Shown here piece by piece: positions 1 to 5,359 of a stretch of 5,359 nt of DNA (position 1 is the first letter of the stretch; each line of letters begins with the position of its first letter). The notes under the pieces were generated by a model. The model was given only the letters and a program-made list of their open reading frames with translations. It was not told where the DNA came from and ran no database searches. Location: positions 1 through 5,359 of the forward strand of contig CAYFSZ010000090.1 of NCBI GenBank assembly GCA_964346085.1, given 5' to 3'. Source of the stretch: UBA5436 sp964346085 (GTDB taxonomy: Bacteria; Bacillota; Clostridia; Saccharofermentanales; DTU023). A program made the position numbers and the translations under genes.

Positions 1-7
1 AGGAGAA
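1..7 (+). promoter_or_regulatory. Ribosome binding site of codA
   Basis: AGGAGAA at the first bases of the window lies 5-8 bases before the ATG at 13. This is a near-ideal Shine-Dalgarno match and spacing, and it supports that ATG as the true start. The promoter must lie upstream, outside the window. Confidence 0.85.
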
Positions 8-12
8 TTAAT

Positions 13-1248
13 ATGTTATTCAAAAATGCGAGTATAGAAAATAATCAAGAACTTCAAGATTTTCGTATTGAAAATGAAGTATTTACAGAAATTGGCAAAA
101 ATTTAGAGGCAAAAGAAAACGAGGAAGTGATTGATTTAGGTGGAAAACTAGTATTACCACCATTCATTGAATCACATGTACATTTGGATGCTTGTTTAAC
201 GGCAGGTGATCCAGTTTGGAATATGTCTGGAACTTTGTTTGAAGGCATTGAATGCTGGAGCAAAAGAAAAGACAAATTATCTAGAGATGATATTCGTGAT
301 CGTGTGCATCGTGTCGTGAGAATGTATGCAAAACATGGGGTGCAATTCATTCGTACGCATGTTGATTCAACGGATCCTTCTTTAGTCGCAATGAAAGCAT
401 TACTTGAATTAAGAGAAGAATTAAAAGATGTTATGGAAATTCAGGTTGTTGCTTTCCCGCAAGAGGGTATCCACAGTTTCCCAAATGGAAAAGAATTGCT
501 AGAAGAATCAGTTCGTATGGGAGTTGATGCAGTCGGCGCCATTCCTCATTTCGAGTTTACTCGTGAATACAGTGTAGATTCTGTCAATTATGCAATGAAA
601 CTAGCTGCTGAGAATAATCTTTTAGTAGATGTTCATTGTGATGAAATTGATGATGAAGCATCAAGAGGGCTTGAAACAGTTGCGGCTAGAGCATTAGAGT
701 ATGAATTGTTTGACAAAGTAACCGCGAGCCACACAACCGCTATGCATTCTTATAACAATGCTTATGTATTACGCTTAATGAGACTTCTCAAAATGAGCAA
801 AATCAACTTTGTAGCCAATCCATTGGTGAATATTCATCTCGGAGGAAGGGCAGATACATATCCAAAGCGAAGAAGTGTAACGAGAGTGAAAGAATTAACG
901 GAAGCTGGGTTAAATGTTTCTTTTGGTCAAGATGATGTGTTTGATCCATGGTTCCCGATGGGAAATGGTAGTCTTCGTGATGCTAATATTTTCGGTATGA
1001 ATGTGTGTGGAATGATGGGTTATGAAGAAATCATGAATTCATACCAATACATTACAACGAATGCAGCAAAAACATTACATGTAACAGATCATTACGGTAT
1101 CGAAGTCAATAAACCTGCTAGCTTTGTTGTGTTGGATGCAAAAGATTATTATGAAGCTTTAAATGAAAATGCAGTTGTTCTTTCTTCTTATAAAAACGGA
1201 AAGAAGATTGCTCAATCAAAACCAGCAGTGAAAGAAGTTTTATTCTAA
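13..1248 (+). CDS. codA: Cytosine deaminase (amidohydrolase family)
   Basis: This 411-residue protein is predicted to be a cytosolic metal-dependent cytosine deaminase, converting cytosine to uracil and ammonia for pyrimidine salvage. From memory it aligns with E. coli CodA almost without gaps, at a constant offset of six residues. The metal-binding pair HVH is at residues 55 and 57 in the LPPFIESHVHLD motif. The FPQEG motif carries Q150, equivalent to the cytosine-binding Gln156. HCDEIDD gives metal ligand H208 and catalytic E211, ASHTTAMHS gives H240, and DDVFDPW gives metal ligand D307. Long conserved stretches such as VGAIPHFEFTREY, VANPLVNIH and DTYPKRR separate CodA from other amidohydrolases. 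The length is close to the E. coli enzyme (427). One difference is Q306, where E. coli has His just before the ligand Asp. The gene is followed by a terminator at 1276. A cytosine permease gene (codB) upstream is likely but not visible. Confidence in the family is high; substrate preference is inferred. Confidence 0.95.
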   Translation: MLFKNASIENNQELQDFRIENEVFTEIGKNLEAKENEEVIDLGGKLVLPPFIESHVHLDACLTAGDPVWNMSGTLFEGIECWSKRKDKLSRDDIRDRVHRVVRMYAKHGVQFIRTHVDSTDPSLVAMKALLELREELKDVMEIQVVAFPQEGIHSFPNGKELLEESVRMGVDAVGAIPHFEFTREYSVDSVNYAMKLAAENNLLVDVHCDEIDDEASRGLETVAARALEYELFDKVTASHTTAMHSYNNAYVLRLMRLLKMSKINFVANPLVNIHLGGRADTYPKRRSVTRVKELTEAGLNVSFGQDDVFDPWFPMGNGSLRDANIFGMNVCGMMGYEEIMNSYQYITTNAAKTLHVTDHYGIEVNKPASFVVLDAKDYYEALNENAVVLSSYKNGKKIAQSKPAVKEVLF

Positions 1249-1275
1249 CCTCGTTATCAATAAAAAAATGTACTT

Positions 1276-1308
1276 AATAACCCGGCTCTAAAGTCGGGTT
1301 ATTTTATT
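1276..1308 (+). terminator. Rho-independent terminator after codA
   Basis: A perfect-length inverted repeat pairs AATAACCCGGCT (1276-1287) with AGTCGGGTTATT (1292-1303) around a CTAA loop. That gives 12 pairs, one of them G-U. The stem runs straight into a T-rich stretch (TTTTATT). It lies 27 bases after the codA stop and before the next gene, so it should end the codA transcript. The A-run at 1262-1268 on the other side could give weak termination in the reverse direction, but no reverse-strand gene is present. Confidence 0.88.
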
Positions 1309-1314
1309 GGAATT

Positions 1315-1341
1315 TTGTTACAATAAAAATAAGGGTATTAA
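1315..1341 (+). promoter_or_regulatory. Possible promoter for the DUF4298-kinase-MATE cluster
   Basis: A possible -35 box TTGTTA (1315-1320) and -10 box TATTAA (1336-1341) are separated by 15 bases, which is shorter than the ideal 17. The position just after the codA terminator and about 25 bases before the likely start codon fits a promoter for the next gene cluster. AT-rich sequence gives such matches by chance, so this is tentative. Confidence 0.35.
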
Positions 1342-1365
1342 TGAATAAGAATGGCGGAGAAACGA

Positions 1366-1671
1366 ATGAATCAAGTTGAGAATATAAAACAGATGGAACA
1401 AATTTTAGATGAGCATTCTAAGTGTATCGAAGATTTACAAAAGGCTTTAGGAAAGTTTGATAAATCACAAAAAGAGTTTGACAAGTTAAAAGAATATTAT
1501 GGAAGTGAACAATTCATGCAAGATTATGAAGACAGCAATGAAGATAAATTACCAGATGATTTAAAATGTGGCGTACTCTCTGAAGACGCAGTGTTTGATT
1601 TAATTGGAGATAATTTTCATACAGCTGTCGAAATGCTGGAAATCGCTACTGAGATCATTAAAAATCATTAG
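1366..1671 (+). CDS. DUF4298-type small protein of unknown function
   Basis: This small, acidic, soluble protein of 101 residues resembles the DUF4298 family, which has no known function. Visible features are a charged helical N-terminal half with likely coiled-coil character (residues 3-43, rich in E, K, Q, D with spaced I, L, M), a YYGSEQFMQDYE motif (44-55), and a conserved-looking LKCGVLSEDAVFDLIGDN segment (66-83) before a C-terminal helix. There is no signal peptide or membrane segment. The ATG at 1366 is preferred over the in-frame ATG at 1351: GGCGGAG at 1353-1359 is well placed for 1366, and family members begin with a similar MNQ-E-IK-ME pattern. The upstream ATG has no good ribosome binding site and would give 106 residues. 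The gene ends 10 bases before the kinase-like gene, so the two are probably co-transcribed. The family is recalled rather than searched, and no function is assigned. Confidence 0.85.
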   Translation: MNQVENIKQMEQILDEHSKCIEDLQKALGKFDKSQKEFDKLKEYYGSEQFMQDYEDSNEDKLPDDLKCGVLSEDAVFDLIGDNFHTAVEMLEIATEIIKNH

Positions 1672-1681
1672 AAGGTGTATT

Positions 1682-2305
1682 ATGAAACGAAAAATTATTA
1701 CAGTAAGTAGAGAATTTGGTAGTGGTGGAAGAGAGTTGGCGAAACGTTTGGCTGATTATCTTTCATTTTCCTATTATGATCATGAAGTCATCTCTGCGAT
1801 AGCAAATGAAACCAATCTTGATGAGAATTATGTTGATGAAATGCTACAAAAAGGGATTCAGAATACAATTCCAATTCATATCTCAAGTCGATTCCATTAT
1901 TTTCCATTATTACAGCAAACAACAGATTTAATGGTGAAACAAACGGAGTTTATTAAAAAAGCTGCGCAAAAAAGTGACTCAATTTTCGTTGGCCGTGCAT
2001 CGGACATTTTGTTAAAAGAATATCAGCCATTAAGAATATTCGTTTATGCGGATATGGAATCTAAACTGAATCGTTGTAAAGAAAGAGCTAGCACGCAAGA
2101 AAATTTATCAGATAAGGATTATATTCAAAAAATCAAACAAGTAGATAAGGAAAGATCAAGAAATTACGACATTCTTTCTAATACAAAATGGGGACATAAA
2201 GAAAGTTATGATTTATGTATTAATACGAGTAATGTCGAAATCAAGTCGATAATACCAAGTATCGCTGCATATATTGAAAATTGGTTTGGTGCTGATGGAA
2301 ATTAA
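1682..2305 (+). CDS. Cytidylate kinase-like family protein
   Basis: This 207-residue protein belongs to the cytidylate-kinase-like family (Cytidylate_kin2), P-loop NMP-kinase relatives distinct from classical Cmk. The N-terminus KIITVSREFGSGGRELA holds the nucleotide-binding loop (about residues 9-18), with SREFGSGG in place of the textbook GxxxxGKS form. Also visible are FVGRASDILL (102-111), a strand RIFVYAD (118-124), a LID-like region with basic and acidic residues around R131-R160 including VDKERSRNYD (154-163), and the typical C-terminal YDLCINTS (176-183). The ATG at 1682 is chosen because AAGG at 1672-1675 is correctly spaced and the conserved family N-terminus begins there; a longer in-frame extension to 1604 overlaps the upstream gene. 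The substrate is unknown; phosphorylation of a nucleotide is possible but unproven. The gene sits between the DUF4298 gene and a MATE transporter whose start overlaps its last 11 bases. Confidence 0.9.
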   Translation: MKRKIITVSREFGSGGRELAKRLADYLSFSYYDHEVISAIANETNLDENYVDEMLQKGIQNTIPIHISSRFHYFPLLQQTTDLMVKQTEFIKKAAQKSDSIFVGRASDILLKEYQPLRIFVYADMESKLNRCKERASTQENLSDKDYIQKIKQVDKERSRNYDILSNTKWGHKESYDLCINTSNVEIKSIIPSIAAYIENWFGADGN

Positions 2306-2697
2306 ACTCAGCGATCATTTTTCTTATCAAAANNNNNNNNNNNNNNNNNNNNNNNNNNNNNNNNNNNNNNNNNNNNNNNNNNNNNNNNNNNNNNNNNNNN
2401 NNNNNNNNNNNNNNNNNNNNNNNNNNNNNNNNTTTATTTTTTCTGCGATTATCATCGGTTATTCCATTGGTAGTGCCCCGATTATCTCATTTCTTTACAG
2501 CCTTAAATAATGGAAAAGTTTCAGCTATTCTTTCAATGTTTAGAACATTGTTCATGCAGACAATTGCAGTATTTGCTTTACCAGCATTATTAGGGATTGA
2601 TGGGATTTGGCATTCGAAATCATTGGCAGAAATCTTTACCCTGTTTTTATCAATATTTTATTTGGTTCATTTGCGGCATAAATATCAATATGCGTAG
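2295..2697 (+). pseudogene. MATE-family efflux transporter, interrupted (sequence gap and frameshifted deletion)
   Basis: These are remains of a multidrug and toxin extrusion (MATE) inner-membrane transporter, a family of about 440-460 residues with 12 helices. The start (ATG 2295, MEIKLSDHFSYQ) matches the usual cytoplasmic N-terminus and overlaps the kinase gene by 11 bases, so translation is probably coupled; only a weak GGTG precedes it. After 12 residues the sequence enters 100 N's. Beyond the gap, FSAIIIGYSIGSAPIIS (to 2489) matches the helix-7 region, near residue 240 in relatives. That frame stops at 2508-2510. In the next frame, from about 2491, FFTALNNG and the final two helices follow (FRTLFMQTIAVFALPALLGIDG, then AEIFTLFLSIFYLV), with a normal basic tail HLRHKYQYA ending at TAG 2695-2697. 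About 80 residues expected between the two pieces (around helices 8-9) are absent. This may be a real broken gene or a misassembled contig end. Confidence 0.8.
2333..2432. other. Assembly gap of 100 N's
   Basis: Exactly 100 unknown bases, the common placeholder for a scaffold gap of unknown size. The flanking MATE pieces suggest that, if the gene is otherwise normal, roughly 650-700 bases coding for helices 1-6 belong here. Any reading frame drawn across this stretch is meaningless. Confidence 0.97.
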
Positions 2698-2757
2698 AGA
2701 GATTTTCTTAAATTTCCCATTTTTCAAAAAATTAACGTAAGATTGGCTCTTTGTTTT

Positions 2758-2773
2758 TACTATGATTGTGAAA
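2758..2773 (+). promoter_or_regulatory. Possible -10 region before comM
   Basis: TATGAT at 2761-2766 is one base from the consensus -10 box and would start transcription near 2773, just before the ribosome binding site. No good -35 box lies 16-18 bases upstream; TTGGCT at 2744 is too close and TTAACG at 2732 is too far. The separate unit and the 90-base space after the MATE remains argue for a promoter somewhere here, but the exact site is uncertain. No terminator hairpin was seen in this gap. Confidence 0.25.
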
Positions 2774-2780
2774 CAAGGAG
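2774..2780 (+). promoter_or_regulatory. Ribosome binding site deciding the comM start
   Basis: CAAGGAG ends 7 bases before the ATG at 2788. This strong match decides for 2788 rather than an in-frame upstream start at 2743, which has no ribosome binding site and would add 15 residues with no counterpart in the family. Confidence 0.8.
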
Positions 2781-2787
2781 TTTTTCT

Positions 2788-4317
2788 ATGAAGTATAGCG
2801 TAATTAAATCAGCCGTAAATTCAGCAATCGATATGCAAATCATCACAATTGAGATTTCAATTTTGAAGGGAATGCCTCGTTTTGAAATGAGTGGAATTAA
2901 TTCTAGAAAAGGAAATGAAATTTTCAGTCGAATAAGAGCAGCAATACAAAATAATGGATTCCAAATCCCTAAAAGCCGAATCGTTTGTAATATTTCTCCT
3001 GAACTGAGAGATGAAAGCACAAAAGCCCTTGATTTAGCAATTGCTTTGGGAATTCTAATTGCTGATGAGCAAGTTAAAAATAAAGAGAAACAAGATTTAT
3101 TTGTTTTAGGAGAAATATCATTAAATGGTCATATTGAAGAAGTGACAGGAACTTATGCTGCCATTAATCAATTGGGAAAACAGCATCTTGTGATTATCCC
3201 AAAAGCAAATCAAAATGAGTTAATCCCTATTCAGACTGTGAAACATCAACTTTTTTCTGTTTCAAATATCAATGAAGCTGTTGATATTGTTCAAGCTAAA
3301 AGCCAATCATTATATCAATATCAAAATCAACATCGCAAGAATGTACAAAGTGAAATTGAATTCAATCTATTAGATCAACCTTTGGCTTATCGAGCAATTG
3401 AAATTTCAATTGCAGGATGGCACCCACTACTAATGATTGGCTCTCCAGGGAGCGGGAAAACAACATTGGCCAATCAAATGAAATATTTATTGCCTGATCC
3501 TGCAGAAGAAGTGAAGCAAGATATTCGTAATCTTTATTCTGCGAGAGGATTGTGGAATGAATTAAATGAAAATTACATGGCACCATTTCTGGCACCGCAT
3601 CAAACGATTTCAATTAAACAATTATTAGGAGATGAAAAGAAACATATTCCGGGAGTTTGTTCTCTTGCTAATGAAGGAATATTATTTTTAGATGAAATTA
3701 ATTTTTTCAAAACTGAAACACTACAAGCGTTAAGAAGACCTATGCTTGATCATCAAATTGAGATGTTTAATGAAAATATAAAGTATGTGTATCCAGCGAA
3801 TTTTTTACTTGTAGCAGCTATGAATCCTTGTCCTTGTGGCATGCTTTTTGAGAATAATCGAAGCTGTTCATGTAAAAAATCAGAAATTCAAAGGTACCAA
3901 TCTAGAATTTCAGGAGCATTACTCAATCGCTTTCATATTAATATTCATATCAAAAACAGACAATCACAATTACGGTATGAAAATTATTATCAAAATAGTG
4001 AAAAGACTTTAAGAGAAATGCAATCAAGAATCCTTTCTGCAAGAGAACGACAAGCATTTCGTAATGCATCTGAAAAAGACTTTCGAAATGGAAACATTCA
4101 TCTCAAGAATATCATTCAAGAATTGGATATTTTTCAAGATACATTACATGCATTTCAGCATGAAACGAGTAAATTAAACATGAGCATGAGATCTTTTCTC
4201 TCTATCGTCAAAGTAGCACGCACAATTGCTGATTTAGATGATTCGAAAACTGTAAAAGAAGAACATTTAAACGAAGCATTTCTTCTAAGTGGTGATAGAA
4301 AGCAAAAAATAATTTAG
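2788..4317 (+). CDS. comM: ComM/YifB-family Mg-chelatase-like AAA+ ATPase
   Basis: This 509-residue protein has the full length and order of the ComM (YifB) family, whose studied members are hexameric helicases driving branch migration during natural transformation. An N-terminal Lon-protease-like ChlI domain covers about residues 1-165 (for example IVCNISPELRDES and LDLAIALGIL). The AAA+ core holds Walker A GSPGSGKT (218-225), a family motif APHQTIS, Walker B ILFLDE (298-303, D302 and E303), and MNPCPCG (345-351) with a second cysteine pair CSC (C360, C362), suggesting a metal-binding site. The C-terminal Mg-chelatase domain (about 405-509) has the typical VARTIADL (476-483) and a likely sensor arginine, R468. 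Compared with the usual SRISGPLLDRID, this protein reads SRISGALLNRFHI (372-384), and the usual GQ before the core is replaced by LLDQ (194-197), so it is a divergent member. It overlaps the ribosome binding site of dprA and is surely co-transcribed with it. A role in transformation is inferred from family and neighbour. Confidence 0.93.
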   Translation: MKYSVIKSAVNSAIDMQIITIEISILKGMPRFEMSGINSRKGNEIFSRIRAAIQNNGFQIPKSRIVCNISPELRDESTKALDLAIALGILIADEQVKNKEKQDLFVLGEISLNGHIEEVTGTYAAINQLGKQHLVIIPKANQNELIPIQTVKHQLFSVSNINEAVDIVQAKSQSLYQYQNQHRKNVQSEIEFNLLDQPLAYRAIEISIAGWHPLLMIGSPGSGKTTLANQMKYLLPDPAEEVKQDIRNLYSARGLWNELNENYMAPFLAPHQTISIKQLLGDEKKHIPGVCSLANEGILFLDEINFFKTETLQALRRPMLDHQIEMFNENIKYVYPANFLLVAAMNPCPCGMLFENNRSCSCKKSEIQRYQSRISGALLNRFHINIHIKNRQSQLRYENYYQNSEKTLREMQSRILSARERQAFRNASEKDFRNGNIHLKNIIQELDIFQDTLHAFQHETSKLNMSMRSFLSIVKVARTIADLDDSKTVKEEHLNEAFLLSGDRKQKII

Positions 4318-4322
4318 GGTGA
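4316..4322 (+). promoter_or_regulatory. Ribosome binding site of dprA, overlapping the comM stop
   Basis: AGGGTGA begins inside the comM TAG stop codon and ends 5 bases before ATG 4328. This arrangement suggests that translation of dprA is coupled to comM. The alternative GTG at 4319 lies within this site and has no ribosome binding site of its own. Confidence 0.7.
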
Positions 4323-4327
4323 AAACG

Positions 4328-5350
4328 ATGGGATACTTATATTCAAACGATTGGCTACGCGTATTTCAGTATATGCAAGGAAAAGGGTGGGGAAATGCAG
4401 CTAAGCTAAAATTTCTCAGCAACTTTCATTCAACTGAAGAAGCATTTAATTCAGTTTCAAAACTGATTAACATAAAGCTACAACTAATGGAAAGTCATGA
4501 AATTCATAAAATAAGAGTCGTTTCATTTTTAGATGATGATTATCCGAAACTATTAAGAGAAATCGCAAATCCTCCAGCTTTTCTTTTCATCAAAGGAAAC
4601 GATTTAAATTACAATCAAAATATGACTGTGAGTATTATAGGTTCTAGAGATCCAACACCATACGGAGAAAAAGTAGCGAGTATACTTGTCAAATACTTTC
4701 GTCATGATTTAGTCACTATTGTAAGTGGCATGGCGAATGGGATTGACTCAATTGCTCAGTCTGCAGCCTTGCAAGAAAATATGAATACAATTGCTGTGTT
4801 AGGAACAGGGGTTGATATTTGCTATCCAGCAAATAAACAAGATTTATATGAGAAAATTATTAGAAAAGGAACATTGCTAAGTGAATTTTTACCTGGAACG
4901 AAAGCAAAACCTCATCATTTCCCGATGCGAAATCGAATTATTAGCGGCTTATCTAAAAAATTAATTGTTGCAGAAGCAGGATTGAAAAGTGGGACAATGA
5001 TAACTGCACAATATGCTTTGGAACAGAATCGAGATGTATATGCCATCCCGGGATCGATTTTCATGGAAAATAGTCAAGGTTGTCATCAGTTAATCAATGA
5101 TGGAGCAAAAATTGTCATGAATTTAGATGAATTGGATCGCTTGAATTTTGAGAATCCCGTTTTGCTTAGTGATATTGAAGAAAAAATTGTGAAACATATC
5201 TCTTACTTTGAGCCAGATATTCATGAATTGGTGAACTATTTTCGAATGTCACTTGTTAGTTTATTAAGGCTTTTAGGAGAATTACAAAAGAAAGGATATA
5301 TTAGAGAACGTAATGGTCACTATATTTCTGGAGGGAAGATAGCACGCTAG
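4328..5350 (+). CDS. dprA: DNA-processing protein DprA
   Basis: This 340-residue cytosolic protein is DprA (Smf), which binds incoming single-stranded DNA during natural transformation and loads RecA on it. It carries the complete three-part layout. The N-terminal region (about 1-68) is SAM-like. The Rossmann-type core (about 69-275) contains DDDYPKLL (69-76), IIGSRDPTPYG (103-113), SGMANGID (133-140), VLGTGVDICYPANK (157-170), LLSEFLPG (183-190), HHFPMRNRIISGLS (196-209), EAGLKSGTMITA (216-227) and AIPGS (239-243). The C-terminal winged-helix domain covers about 278-340, with ELQKKGYI typical of it. Two family positions differ from the usual SGLARGID..AH: N137 stands for Arg and Q144 for His. 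The ATG at 4328 is preferred over GTG 4319 because of the ribosome binding site at 4316-4322. The gene follows comM by 10 bases. DprA also occurs in bacteria not known to be transformable, so competence is not proven. In many Bacillota topA follows, but the window ends here. Confidence 0.95.
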   Translation: MGYLYSNDWLRVFQYMQGKGWGNAAKLKFLSNFHSTEEAFNSVSKLINIKLQLMESHEIHKIRVVSFLDDDYPKLLREIANPPAFLFIKGNDLNYNQNMTVSIIGSRDPTPYGEKVASILVKYFRHDLVTIVSGMANGIDSIAQSAALQENMNTIAVLGTGVDICYPANKQDLYEKIIRKGTLLSEFLPGTKAKPHHFPMRNRIISGLSKKLIVAEAGLKSGTMITAQYALEQNRDVYAIPGSIFMENSQGCHQLINDGAKIVMNLDELDRLNFENPVLLSDIEEKIVKHISYFEPDIHELVNYFRMSLVSLLRLLGELQKKGYIRERNGHYISGGKIAR

Positions 5351-5359
5351 AATATTTAT

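Noticed and set aside
54..350. Reverse-strand open frame inside codA, and similar ones at 2760-3020 and 3362-3613
   Set aside because: Each lies wholly or almost wholly in a well-supported gene on the + strand, and their translations resemble no family I recognise. They are chance open frames.
1604..1681. Upstream in-frame extension of the kinase-like gene, starting at ATG 1604
   Set aside because: It overlaps the DUF4298 gene in another frame, has no ribosome binding site, and the conserved family N-terminus starts at 1682.
2467..2697. Independent small membrane protein starting at TTG 2467
   Set aside because: Its first residues are an out-of-frame reading of the helix-7 motif, and the rest matches the C-terminal end of a MATE transporter. 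It is a fragment, not a separate gene.
2698..2760. Possible terminator between the MATE remains and comM
   Set aside because: The stretch is rich in T and A runs, but no stable GC-containing inverted repeat was found.
2743..2787. Upstream in-frame start for comM
   Set aside because: There is no ribosome binding site, the 15 extra residues have no counterpart in the family, and a strong AAGGAG precedes ATG 2788.
1..5359. Possible reassignment of TGA to tryptophan, since no gene here ends in TGA
   Set aside because: All stops are TAA or TAG, but six genes are too few to matter in AT-rich DNA. No in-frame TGA occurs inside the genes and tryptophans are TGG, so the standard code explains everything.

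Overview
The window is a low-GC piece of bacterial chromosome, judged by eye to be clearly AT-rich. All genes are on the + strand, with purine-rich AGGAG-type ribosome binding sites and the standard genetic code (tryptophans are TGG). The gene types and sequences suggest a low-GC Bacillota, possibly Erysipelotrichia-like; that placement is a guess from sequence style. Exactly 100 N's at 2333-2432 show that this is a draft scaffold with a gap, probably of unknown true size.

Region 1 (1-1308) is a complete cytosine deaminase gene (codA) that begins right at the window edge behind a good ribosome binding site and ends in a clear Rho-independent hairpin. In many bacteria a cytosine permease gene lies just upstream, but that sequence is outside the window.

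Region 2 (about 1309-2697) is a tight cluster: a 101-residue DUF4298-type protein of unknown function, a cytidylate-kinase-like protein 10 bases later, and a MATE-family efflux transporter whose start codon lies inside the last codons of the kinase gene. The transporter is not intact in this sequence. After 12 residues it runs into the N gap. Beyond the gap a short piece resembling transmembrane helix 7 is joined out of frame to the last two helices, with the part between missing. The closeness of the odd junction to the gap makes an assembly error at the contig end at least as likely as a true pseudogene.

Region 3 (2698-5350) is a two-gene unit: a ComM/YifB-type AAA+ ATPase followed 10 bases later by DprA. 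The dprA ribosome binding site overlaps the comM stop codon. Both families act on incoming single-stranded DNA in natural transformation: DprA protects it and loads RecA, and ComM drives branch migration in the bacteria where it has been studied. Both proteins look complete and keep their key motifs.

No RNA gene, CRISPR array, insertion sequence or phage feature was seen. The window reads as ordinary chromosomal housekeeping and accessory genes, and I do not see a convincing undescribed system. The points most worth checking are the broken MATE gene, the DUF4298-kinase-MATE cluster and several unusual motif residues in the ComM, DprA and CodA proteins.
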